Of a stretch of DNA of 64,000 bases, positions 1-8,780 are shown piece by piece; the stretch's first letter is position 1; each line of letters starts with the position of its first letter. Location: NCBI GenBank assembly GCA_011390565.1, contig JAABSC010000004.1, positions 1 to 64,000 of the forward strand, read 5' to 3'. The notes beneath the pieces were generated by a model that made no database searches, was not told where the DNA came from, and saw nothing but the letters and a program-made list of their open reading frames with translations. Source of the stretch: Thioalkalivibrio paradoxus. GTDB taxonomy: Bacteria > Pseudomonadota > Gammaproteobacteria > Ectothiorhodospirales > Ectothiorhodospiraceae. The position numbers and the translations under genes were made by a program.

Positions 1-28
1 ACACCCAACCACGGCTGGCATGACGAGG

Positions 29-67
29 TGTAAACCATGCCCCCAGTCTATTCTGTAAACCATGCCC
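29..67. repeat. Two short direct repeats at the window edge
   Basis: A 14-base word beginning TGTAAACCATG occurs at 29-42 and again at 54-67, a period of 25 bases. It lies downstream of the speA stop codon. Short repeats like this can mark the terminus of a transposable element, but no transposase is visible here and the sequence to the left is outside the window. Origin is therefore open. Confidence 0.4.
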
Positions 68-101
68 GGGTTGCACAGGGTGAGGGCCCGGCACAACCGC
101 C

Positions 102-1985
<1,884 letters not shown>

Positions 1986-2072
1986 GCGTCCTCGCAGTGG
2001 TGTCGCGTGTCGTTTGCCATGCCCGTATCATACCGCCACCCCACCCCCAACGGCCCCTGGAGTCCGGACACC

Positions 2073-2924
2073 ATGACCCTCGACGCGAACTGGTTCAGCG
2101 AACCGCACCAAGACATGGCCTTTTCCCTGCGGCTCAAGGCCAGGCTGCACGAGGAACAGACGCCGTTCCAGAAGATCGAGATCTACGACACCGTCGGTTT
2201 CGGCAAGCTGATGGTGATCGACGGCTGCGTGATGCTGACCGACCGCGACAACTTCATCTACCACGAGATGATGTCGCACCCGGTCCTGTTCTCACACCCG
2301 GACCCGAAGAACGTGCTGATCATCGGGGGCGGCGACTGCGGCACGCTGCGCGAAGTGCTGAAACACGACGGCGTGCAGCACGCCACCCAGGTGGACATCG
2401 ACGAGCGCGTGACCCGCCTCTCCGAAAAATACTTCCCGCAGCTGTGCGATTCGAACGACGACCCGCGGGCACGGCTGCTGTTCGACGACGGCATCGCGCA
2501 CGTGAAGAACGCCGAGCCCGGTTCGATCGACGTGATCATCATCGACTCCACCGATCCCGTCGGACCGGCGGAGGGCCTGTTCTCCACCGCGTTCTACAAG
2601 GACTGCCTGCGCGCGCTCGGCCGCGACGGGCTGCTCGTTCAGCAGAGCGAATCCCCCCTGCTGCATACCGACAGCATCATCCGACCGATGCACGACAGCC
2701 TGCGCGGTGCGGGTTTCCTGGATGTGATGACGCTGCACTTCCCACAGGCGAGCTATCCGTCCGGCTGGTGGACCGCCAGCATCGCGTCGAAGGATGCCAC
2801 CGTCTGCTTCCACCGCGAGGAGGCTGCGGAAGAACTGGCGTTTCCGACGGAGTATTACAACGCCGCAATCCACCGCGCCGCGGGCGCGACGCCGGAATTC
2901 CTGCGCCGCAAGCTGTTTGCCTGA
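2073..2924 (+). CDS. speE: Spermidine synthase (polyamine aminopropyltransferase)
   Basis: A 283-residue aminopropyltransferase that moves the aminopropyl group of decarboxylated S-adenosylmethionine to putrescine, giving spermidine. The protein starts MTLDANWFSE. It carries the nucleotide-binding glycine motif GGGDCGTLREVL, in which the usual GGGDGGT has a cysteine, and the catalytic motif DSTDPVGPAEGLF. Length is the family norm of about 285. The reading frame is open far upstream on the strand opposite speA, but homology begins only at the ATG at 2073. The gene is divergent from speA, so the two probably share a control region. The following 360 bases hold repeats and no gene. Confidence 0.96.
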   Translation: MTLDANWFSEPHQDMAFSLRLKARLHEEQTPFQKIEIYDTVGFGKLMVIDGCVMLTDRDNFIYHEMMSHPVLFSHPDPKNVLIIGGGDCGTLREVLKHDGVQHATQVDIDERVTRLSEKYFPQLCDSNDDPRARLLFDDGIAHVKNAEPGSIDVIIIDSTDPVGPAEGLFSTAFYKDCLRALGRDGLLVQQSESPLLHTDSIIRPMHDSLRGAGFLDVMTLHFPQASYPSGWWTASIASKDATVCFHREEAAEELAFPTEYYNAAIHRAAGATPEFLRRKLFA

Positions 2925-2972
2925 AGCCCGGTGATCACGAAGACACCGAACGTCAATGCCGTCGACTCAGGC

Positions 2973-3209
2973 CTGACCCGGACGTCATCCCAGGCTTGAC
3001 CCGGACGTCATCCCGGGCCTGACCCAGGCGTCATCCCGGCCGGAGCGCAGCGGAGAGCCGGGATCCATGCTGAGCCGGATGGAGCCACGGACGCAAGTGG
3101 TCGGCCCGGCGCTGCATGGATCCCGGGTCAAGCCCGGGATGACGCGGTGTGGGGGCACTCCGGCCCGGATGACGCGGTGGGGGCACTCCGGCCCGGATGA
3201 CGCGGTGGG
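2973..3209. repeat. Cluster of GTCATCCCGG / CCCGGGATGAC palindromic repeats
   Basis: The gap between speE and dksA (2925-3285) contains no gene. Three direct copies of a unit of the form CTTGACCCGGACGTCATCCC start near 2973, 2995 and 3018. An inverted copy follows at about 3119-3150 (GGATCCCGGGTCAAGCC then CGGGATGACGC). A second tandem unit with the word GGATGACGCGGTG recurs at 3137, 3167 and 3195. The copies of opposite polarity can pair into a long stem. Repeats of this wording are common between genes in many proteobacteria; I do not assign a named family. The element sits at the 3' ends of two convergent genes. Confidence 0.8.
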
Positions 3210-3285
3210 GGCGCTTCTGCCGAACTAACGTGGTGAGAGGCAGTTCCGACAGAAATGACAGGCAGGCAGACTTCCTGGGGCTCGG

Positions 3286-3699
3286 TCACCCATCCCAGCG
3301 GCGCCGCTCCTGGCTTTCGTGGGCTTCCTGTGCCTCGACGCTGAGCGTCGCGATCGGCCGTGCCTCGAGTCGAGCGAGGCCGATCGGGTCCCCGGTTTCC
3401 TCGCAATACCCGTACTCACCGAGGTCGATCCGGCGCAGGGCCGCGTCGATCTTGCCGATCAGCTTGCGGTAGCGGTCGCGGGTACGCAGCTCCAGGCTGG
3501 CTTCGGATTCGTGCGAGGCACGGTCGTTGGGATCCGGCTCCTGCCAGCTTTCGGTGCGCAGGTGTTCCAGCGTCTCCTCGGACTCGGCAATCAGCGCCTG
3601 GCGCCAGATCTCGAGCTTGCGCCGGAAATACTCGAGCTGACGAGGGTTCATGTACGGCTCGTCGTCCGAGGGACGGTACTCCTCTGCTGCTGTTTCCAT
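3286..3699 (-). CDS. dksA: DksA/TraR-family regulator with incomplete zinc finger
   Basis: A 137-residue DksA-type protein that should enter the RNA polymerase secondary channel and, with ppGpp, change initiation at stringently controlled promoters. The long coiled coil is followed by GYCEETGDPIGLARLEARP, the DksA globular region. Of the four zinc cysteines of E. coli DksA only the first remains; the others are threonine, serine and alanine (CEET and LSVEA). Such cysteine-poor DksA proteins are known in other proteobacteria and need no zinc. The start at 3699 (METAAEEY) has a good upstream AGGGGAAG; a longer frame to 3762 lacks one. Divergent from cpdA. Confidence 0.88.
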   Translation of the reverse strand: METAAEEYRPSDDEPYMNPRQLEYFRRKLEIWRQALIAESEETLEHLRTESWQEPDPNDRASHESEASLELRTRDRYRKLIGKIDAALRRIDLGEYGYCEETGDPIGLARLEARPIATLSVEAQEAHESQERRRWDG

Positions 3700-3845
3700 G
3701 CCGGCTTCCCCTGCACGCACGCCCGGCCCGCAGGCGCGAAACCGGGTAACGGTACTTTGCAATTCGACCAGTATAGTCCAAGGCGCTACCTTATGACGCG
3801 GACGCCGGACCGCCCAATCCCACCGCGATGCGGAGAAAACAGCAC

Positions 3846-4637
3846 GTGCCCGACATACACCCCCGACACACCCTGATTCAGATCAGCGATCCCCACCTCG
3901 GACGGACGCCAGGGCCCATTCGGCCCGGATATCCGGATAGCGACACGCAGCTGCGTGCCGTGCTCGCGGATGTCCGGAAGCGGCATCCCGACGCGGCCCT
4001 GATGCTGGTTACGGGAGACCTCGCCGAGGACCCCGAGACGGTGACGTATGTCCGGCTCGCCCGCTACCTCTCGGAGCTGCCGGCGCCGGTATCGGCCCTG
4101 GCGGGCAACCACGATGATCACGGACTGGCCCGGCAGACGTTCACCGCGGCGGGACATGACTTCGACGCGGAACAGCGGATCGGAAACTGGCTGATCGTCA
4201 GCCTGAACTCCGCGTGGCCCGGACACACCCCGGGGCGTTTGGCTGCGGAAGAACTCGCGCGGCTGCAGAGCGCCATCCGACGCTATCCCGACTGCTGGGT
4301 GCTGGTCGCGGTGCACCATCCCGTGGTTCCCGTCGGCAGTCGCTGGCTGGATGCGCTGGGCCTCACCAATGGCGATGAGCTGCTGGCGGTGCTGCAGCGC
4401 AACCCCAGGGTGCGTGCCTGTATCTTCGGCCATATCCACCAGGACTTCGATGCGATGCACGGTACCGTCCGTCTGCTCGGTTGCCCTTCCACCTGCGTAC
4501 AGTTTCTGCCGGGTTCGGAGGATTTCGCGCTGGACCCCGAGGACGCCGGATACCGGGTGATCCGCCTGCATGCGGACGGTGAATTCGAAACGCGGATCGA
4601 ACGCGTGCCCGACACGGCGATGGTCCCGGCCCCGTGA
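3846..4637 (+). CDS. cpdA: CpdA-like 3',5'-cyclic nucleotide phosphodiesterase
   Basis: A calcineurin-like metallophosphoesterase of about 263 residues, probably hydrolysing cAMP to AMP. All dimetal-site motifs are visible: DPHLG near the N-terminus, GDLAED, GNHDD, VAVHHP and GHIHQD. The GTG at 3846 is preferred because GGAG lies about ten bases before it; the in-frame ATG at 3828 has no clear ribosome site and would add six residues. The stop overlaps the GTG of the next gene by four bases. Its place ahead of amgK-murU is operonic, although a link between cyclic nucleotides and cell-wall recycling is not established; the substrate could be another phosphodiester. Confidence 0.87.
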   Translation: MPDIHPRHTLIQISDPHLGRTPGPIRPGYPDSDTQLRAVLADVRKRHPDAALMLVTGDLAEDPETVTYVRLARYLSELPAPVSALAGNHDDHGLARQTFTAAGHDFDAEQRIGNWLIVSLNSAWPGHTPGRLAAEELARLQSAIRRYPDCWVLVAVHHPVVPVGSRWLDALGLTNGDELLAVLQRNPRVRACIFGHIHQDFDAMHGTVRLLGCPSTCVQFLPGSEDFALDPEDAGYRVIRLHADGEFETRIERVPDTAMVPAP

Positions 4638-5668
4638 GCGCCCGACTGGAACCGGACGCCGCCGACCCGCGGGCAGAGGCGCTGAACCGCTGGCTGCAGC
4701 AACTCGATCCCGGCTTCGCGCGGGCGCGGCCCCTGGGCGCGGATGCCAGCTTCCGGCGCTACTTCCGTACACGCCGAAACGACACGCCCTTCGTGGTGAT
4801 GGATGCGCCGCCCACGCACGAAGACACCGGACCGTTCCTGCGCATCGCGTCCGTACTCCAGACTCTGGGCCTGCGCGCACCCCGTATTCTCGATGCCGAT
4901 CCCGACCAGGGCTTCATCCTGATGGAGGATCTCGGCGACCAAACCTTCACCCGGGCGCTGGCCGCCGGTGTCCCGGAGGCCGATCTCTACCCCCTGGCGG
5001 CCGAAACGCTCGCCGCGCTGCAGTCGCGCTGGCGCACGCAGGAAGCCGACCTCGCGCGTGCGGCCGCCCTGCCGGTCTACGACACCGATCGGCTGCTGCA
5101 GGAGGTCCGGCTGTTCGTCGACTGGTACTGGCCAAAGGTCCATGGCGCCGATGCCGCCCCGGAAACCCGCGCGGATTTCGAGCAGTCTTGGCGCTCCGTG
5201 CTGGAAGCGATGCCGGCGCTCCCGGACACACTGGTTCTGCGCGACTTTCATGTCGACAACCTGATGCTGCTGCAAGGTGGGGAGGGTGTCGCGGCCTGCG
5301 GGCTGCTGGATTTCCAGGACGCGGTGGCCGGCAGCCCCGCCTACGACCTGGTGTCGCTGCTGGAAGATGCGCGGCGCGACGTTTCGGCACCGATCGCGGA
5401 GCGGATCCTCGATACGGTGCTCGCGGAAGGACCGTGGCCGGCACCCGAGTTCCTGCACCATTACCGGGTGCTCGGGGCCCAGCGTACGGTGAAGATCATC
5501 GGCATCTTCACGCGGCTGGAACGCCGGGATCGCAAGCCCGGATATCAGGTCCACCAGCCGCGGCTCTGGCGCCTGCTGGACCGCGGGCTTCGGTACCCCG
5601 AACTGGCGCCGGTGTCGGACTGGTTCCGGCGTCACTTCCACCCGGACGGACAACCGTGCGGGCGATGA
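4634..5668 (+). CDS. amgK: Anomeric sugar kinase AmgK (MurNAc/GlcNAc)
   Basis: A 344-residue aminoglycoside-phosphotransferase-fold kinase. The Brenner-type motif LRDFHVDNLMLL and the downstream LLDFQDAVAGSPAYDL provide the catalytic aspartate and the metal-binding DFQD. AmgK phosphorylates the anomeric carbon of N-acetylmuramate and N-acetylglucosamine, feeding a recycling route that bypasses de novo UDP-GlcNAc synthesis. The call depends strongly on the next gene, murU, since the pair is adjacent in Pseudomonas. The gene starts with GTG at 4634 inside the cpdA stop codon, and its end overlaps murU by 13 bases, which indicates tight translational coupling. Confidence 0.88.
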   Translation: MSARLEPDAADPRAEALNRWLQQLDPGFARARPLGADASFRRYFRTRRNDTPFVVMDAPPTHEDTGPFLRIASVLQTLGLRAPRILDADPDQGFILMEDLGDQTFTRALAAGVPEADLYPLAAETLAALQSRWRTQEADLARAAALPVYDTDRLLQEVRLFVDWYWPKVHGADAAPETRADFEQSWRSVLEAMPALPDTLVLRDFHVDNLMLLQGGEGVAACGLLDFQDAVAGSPAYDLVSLLEDARRDVSAPIAERILDTVLAEGPWPAPEFLHHYRVLGAQRTVKIIGIFTRLERRDRKPGYQVHQPRLWRLLDRGLRYPELAPVSDWFRRHFHPDGQPCGR

Positions 5669-6336
5669 TCCTTGCCGCCGGCCGGGGCGAACGCATGCGC
5701 CCACTGACCGACCACACACCCAAGCCCCTGCTCCGGGTGGGCGGCGAGTCGCTGATCGAACACGGGATCCGCCGCCTGCAGGCCGCCGGCTACCGTGAAC
5801 TGGTGATCAATCTCGGGCACCTCGGCCAGCAGATCGAAACCACGCTTGGCGACGGCTCCCGACTGGGCGTCCGGATCCGCTATTCACCCGAGCCCCCGGG
5901 GGCTCTCGAAACGGCAGGCGGCATCCGCGAGGCCCTGGACTGGCTGGGCGAAGCGCCTTTCCTCGTGGTGAACGCGGACCTCTGGTGCGATCACCCGCTC
6001 ACCTCCCCCGCGCTGGCCCGTGAAACCCTCGCCCATCTCGTACTGGTCGAGAATCCGGCGCACAACCCCGACGGCGACTTCGGCCTCGATGCCGGTCGTG
6101 TGACGCTGGAACCCGGACCACGCCATACGTTCAGCGGGATCGGCTGGTACCGCCGGGAACTCTTCGCCGATCTCCCCCGTGGCCGGCGGCCTCTGGCGCC
6201 GCTGCTGCGCGACGCCATTGCCGCTCACCGGGTCACGGGGGAGTTGCACAACGGTGTCTGGATCGACGTCGGCACGCCCGAGCGCTTGCGGGAGCTGAAC
6301 GCCTCGCACAAAAAAAACCCGGCTAGGCCGGGTTAA
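5656..6336 (+). CDS. murU: MurNAc-alpha-1-phosphate uridylyltransferase
   Basis: A 226-residue nucleotidyltransferase of the sugar-1-phosphate family, the partner of AmgK, making UDP-MurNAc for peptidoglycan recycling. The N-terminal MILAAGRGERMRPLTDHTPKPLL is the NTP-binding signature, followed by the GGESLIEHGI stretch. Homologues start M-x-A-M-I-L, so the GTG at 5656 is preferred over the ATG at 5665. The last codons and the TAA stop lie inside a hairpin terminator for the opposite strand (6308-6334), so the C-terminal KKNPARPG residues are dictated by that hairpin rather than by protein function. Confidence 0.9.
   Translation: MRAMILAAGRGERMRPLTDHTPKPLLRVGGESLIEHGIRRLQAAGYRELVINLGHLGQQIETTLGDGSRLGVRIRYSPEPPGALETAGGIREALDWLGEAPFLVVNADLWCDHPLTSPALARETLAHLVLVENPAHNPDGDFGLDAGRVTLEPGPRHTFSGIGWYRRELFADLPRGRRPLAPLLRDAIAAHRVTGELHNGVWIDVGTPERLRELNASHKKNPARPG
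6308..6334 (-). terminator. Intrinsic terminator of the DsrE-like gene, inside the murU 3' end
   Basis: An inverted repeat AACCCGGC / GCCGGGTT with a 3-base loop at 6316-6334 is followed, in the minus-strand sense, by eight T residues (A8 at 6310-6317 on the plus strand). It should stop transcription coming from the sigma/anti-sigma/DsrE cluster. It overlaps the last murU codons. Confidence 0.85.
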
Positions 6337-6379
6337 TGCTCAGCAGAGCACCCTCGCTAGAGGGTCGGGGGAGAACGTT

Positions 6380-6820
6380 TCAGGGCTTGATGTAGGTGTA
6401 GCCCTCACGCTGCAGGATCGACAGCTGGGCCACACCGCTCTGCACGACGTCCGCTTCGGTCGCGTCATACAGAGCCTCAAGTGGAACGTTGCGGGATGCC
6501 AGGGTGTTCCGGCACACCTGGAAATCGACGCCCTGAAGTTTCAGGCTGTCGACCGCGGCCTGCAGGTCGGGGTTCTGGCTCGCACCAATCAGGAGATTGA
6601 TGCCGCCGCCATGCATGACGACCTTGATATCCATGCCATCGGCGCCCACGGCATTGATGTGGTTCTGCACATTGCGAAGCGCACCCATGTGCACGCCGGG
6701 GTCGCCCTGGTTCACGTGGTACACGACGCGGGTGACATCGTCGGCGGTCGCCGCCGACGCCAGACCCGGAACGGCCATGGCCAGTAACAGTACAGCCGCA
6801 AAAAAGATCTTGTTGCGCAT
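6380..6820 (-). CDS. Exported DsrE-like protein
   Basis: A 146-residue protein with a signal peptide (about residues 1-23, hydrophobic core FFAAVLLLAMAVPGLASA), so the mature domain is periplasmic. The mature part is a DsrE/TusD-like alpha/beta domain with VVYHVNQGD, KVVMHGGGINLL and a single cysteine, C103, in FQVCRNTLASRN, the position used for persulfide handling in DsrE relatives. It ends EGYTYIKP, almost the same as the end of the neighbouring anti-sigma factor. The start at 6820 (MRNKIFF) has GGAG nine bases upstream; frames five codons longer exist. Probably cotranscribed after the sigma and anti-sigma genes (100-base gap), with a terminator after it. The substrate is unknown. Confidence 0.82.
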   Translation of the reverse strand: MRNKIFFAAVLLLAMAVPGLASAATADDVTRVVYHVNQGDPGVHMGALRNVQNHINAVGADGMDIKVVMHGGGINLLIGASQNPDLQAAVDSLKLQGVDFQVCRNTLASRNVPLEALYDATEADVVQSGVAQLSILQREGYTYIKP

Positions 6821-6920
6821 CGACATTTTCTCCATCTCGGTTGGTGGCGGTGGTCCGCCTTGTCATATCCCGCGCGGAACGTACCGGCGGGTGGTTTCCC
6901 GAAGCAGACGGCGGATGCCG

Positions 6921-7670
6921 TCATACCCGGATATAGGTCCAGCCCTCCGCCTGCCTGCGGGCGGCTTCCTGCACTCCGGATTCGACCTCCTGAACCCAGG
7001 GCAACAACTCGATGGCACCACCTTCCTCGCGGGCCCGGCGCGCCAGTGACTGGCCGCAGGCGGTAATGCTCAGGCCCGGGTAGGTGCTCACCAGCGCACG
7101 CATGCGCTCCGGGAATGGGGCCAGGTCGGCGCGCACGAGATCCATGGCGATACCGTGCACCACCATTTGCACCTGCAGCTCCTGTCCGTTCAGCAGAGCC
7201 GTCTCGAACATGAATTCCACGTCATCCAGCAGTCCCCTGGCCGAGACGATATCGACCTCGGTGACATGCAGCAGGACGCGCTGGTGATCACTCGATACCG
7301 ACGCCACGGGATGGGGGGCATCGAGCTTGAGTGCGTCCCCTGCAACGATCGGCGCGGTACCGGAAACGCGGTCCCGGTCGAGTCCCAGAAAAACCGTCGC
7401 GGCCAGTGCCAGGGCGGCCACCCCGGCCGCCGCTCCCCACCAGCCAACCCAGGAGCCCGAAGATCGTGGCCGTTCCTGGCCGGCCCCGGGCAGGACTTCG
7501 GGGCGATACGCCATCGCCACCAGTTCCTTGAGCTGGACCATGTCACAGACTTCCCGACTCAGTCCCTCGTCACCGGCAATGGACTTGAGCGTGAACAGAC
7601 GATCCTCGGGCGAGAATTGCCCGTCCACGAAGGCATTCAGGATCTCATCGCTGGGACGGACGTCAGTCAT
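6921..7670 (-). CDS. Membrane anti-sigma factor fused to a DsrE-like domain
   Basis: A 249-residue protein in three parts. Residues 1-60 look like a cytoplasmic anti-sigma domain (NAFVDGQFSPEDR, then helices with one cysteine, C42, but no HxxxCxxC zinc motif). Residues 75-97 form one transmembrane helix. Residues 129-249 align with the exported DsrE-like protein next door: matching beta-strands, a cysteine at 205 in SITACGQSLARRA, and the shared ending EGWTYIRV. The start overlaps the sigma-factor stop by 8 bases, the classic sigma/anti-sigma arrangement. I infer that the DsrE-like part lies in the periplasm and senses a ligand or thiol state. The fused domain is unusual for anti-sigma factors known to me. 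Confidence 0.8.
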   Translation of the reverse strand: MTDVRPSDEILNAFVDGQFSPEDRLFTLKSIAGDEGLSREVCDMVQLKELVAMAYRPEVLPGAGQERPRSSGSWVGWWGAAAGVAALALAATVFLGLDRDRVSGTAPIVAGDALKLDAPHPVASVSSDHQRVLLHVTEVDIVSARGLLDDVEFMFETALLNGQELQVQMVVHGIAMDLVRADLAPFPERMRALVSTYPGLSITACGQSLARRAREEGGAIELLPWVQEVESGVQEAARRQAEGWTYIRV

Positions 7671-8211
7671 GCGCGGGTGTCACCAGCTTGAGGACGGGGG
7701 CCGTGTTGCCCGGTGCCTGCTCGAGCAGAAGCTTGCGCAAGTGCGCGCGGGCCCGGCTCAACCGACTCATCACCGTACCAATGGGCACATCGAGCACCTC
7801 GGAAACTTCGGCATACGCGAACCCCTCGAGATCGACCAGGCTCACCACCTGACGGTGGTCTTCGCTGAGCTGCATCATGGCCCGGCGCACTTCCGTCACG
7901 ATCCGGTTGCGCTCGGTCTGGCTCTCCGGGCAGTCGTCGCAGGGAAGTTCGAGGGAATCGACGTCGACCGTGTCTTTCTGGCGACGACCCCAGTCCCGGT
8001 AGCAGTTGGTCATGATCCGGAACACCCACGCCTTCAGTGCCGCCTGGTCCTGCAGGGTCTTCAGCCGGGTCAACGCCTTCATCATCGCTTCCTGGACAAG
8101 GTCATCCGCGAGCGCTGCGTCGTGGCACCATGCATATGCCGTCCGATACAGTTGCGGTCGCATATCGCAAATCTGCTGCCGCAAACGCCGCTGCGCGAGC
8201 CACGTCGCCAT
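7663..8211 (-). CDS. ECF-type RNA polymerase sigma factor
   Basis: A 182-residue sigma-70-family factor with region 2 (residues 16-82, DDLVQEAMMKAL and AWVFRIMTNCYRDWGRR) and region 4 (about 112-163, HRQVVSLVDLEGFAYAEVSEVL then GTVMSRLSRAR). It lacks regions 1 and 3, as ECF factors do. The linker carries a CDDC motif (C91, C94), which is uncommon and could bind metal or respond to redox state. GAGGAGAT lies six bases before the ATG. The stop overlaps the anti-sigma start. The regulon is unknown; the exported DsrE-like protein downstream is a likely member of the same unit. Confidence 0.92.
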   Translation of the reverse strand: MATWLAQRRLRQQICDMRPQLYRTAYAWCHDAALADDLVQEAMMKALTRLKTLQDQAALKAWVFRIMTNCYRDWGRRQKDTVDVDSLELPCDDCPESQTERNRIVTEVRRAMMQLSEDHRQVVSLVDLEGFAYAEVSEVLDVPIGTVMSRLSRARAHLRKLLLEQAPGNTAPVLKLVTPAHD

Positions 8212-8265
8212 CCGTTATCTCCTCGCCCGACCGTTCACGCGATCTTGCTTGTTTTTGTAGGGTGT

Positions 8266-8282
8266 AAGACGCTTGTCGTCTT
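8266..8282. promoter_or_regulatory. Candidate operator palindrome between divergent genes
   Basis: AAGACG and CGTCTT face each other across five bases in the 108-base gap between the sigma factor and the hypothetical gene at 8320. The arms are perfect. Position and size suit an operator for one or both divergent promoters, but no regulator can be named and a chance palindrome cannot be excluded. Confidence 0.35.
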
Positions 8283-8319
8283 GATGATATTCCAACCCAG
8301 AACCATGCAGGGAATCCCA

Positions 8320-8775
8320 ATGGCTTTCGACCCGGAGAAACTCGAGGCGGCTTTTGCCTTCAACCCGGAGCAGGTTGCGCACTTGAAGGACGCTTGGGCA
8401 GACCTGATGTTCCGGGCGGTATGGGGCGATCTCAAGAGCGGAACGATCGGGGCCGTACCGCGCCTGCGCAAACGGGTGCTGGAGATCGGCGAGAACCTGC
8501 GTTCGCTCGTTTCCGACCGGAGCTGGATTCCGCAGGAACGCGAGCGGGTCAAGGGTGCAATGGCCGCCAGCCTGAACCTGCGCGACAGCCTGCAGCAGGC
8601 CGACCGCGCCGCCAAGCTGCTCGCCGAGGGCCGTGACTTTCCCGATTTCGAGGCGGCCTACCTGGGATTCCGGCAGCAGCTTCTGGCTTTCATCGAAAGC
8701 CACGAGCAGCGCTGGGGGGATCTGCTGGAGAGTCTCTACGGCGAATCCGGCGACGACGACGGGGACGAGGACTGA
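8320..8775 (+). CDS. Conserved-looking hypothetical protein, 151 aa
   Basis: I do not recognise this family. The protein starts MAFDPEKLEAAFAFNPEQ; AGGGA sits six bases before the ATG at 8320, which favours it over in-frame ATGs at 8305 and 8284. It is soluble and mostly helical, with arginine/leucine-rich amphipathic stretches, no cysteine, no signal peptide, and a strongly acidic tail (GESGDDDGDED). It ends five bases before the GCS2 ligase gene, so it is probably the first gene of that operon. A role as a partner or regulator of the ligase is possible but not shown. Confidence 0.7.
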   Translation: MAFDPEKLEAAFAFNPEQVAHLKDAWADLMFRAVWGDLKSGTIGAVPRLRKRVLEIGENLRSLVSDRSWIPQERERVKGAMAASLNLRDSLQQADRAAKLLAEGRDFPDFEAAYLGFRQQLLAFIESHEQRWGDLLESLYGESGDDDGDED

Positions 8776-8780
8776 CACCC

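Noticed and set aside
3137..3204. Possible CRISPR-like array in the 28-30-base repeats after speE
   Set aside because: The units are contiguous with no unique spacers and there are no cas genes.
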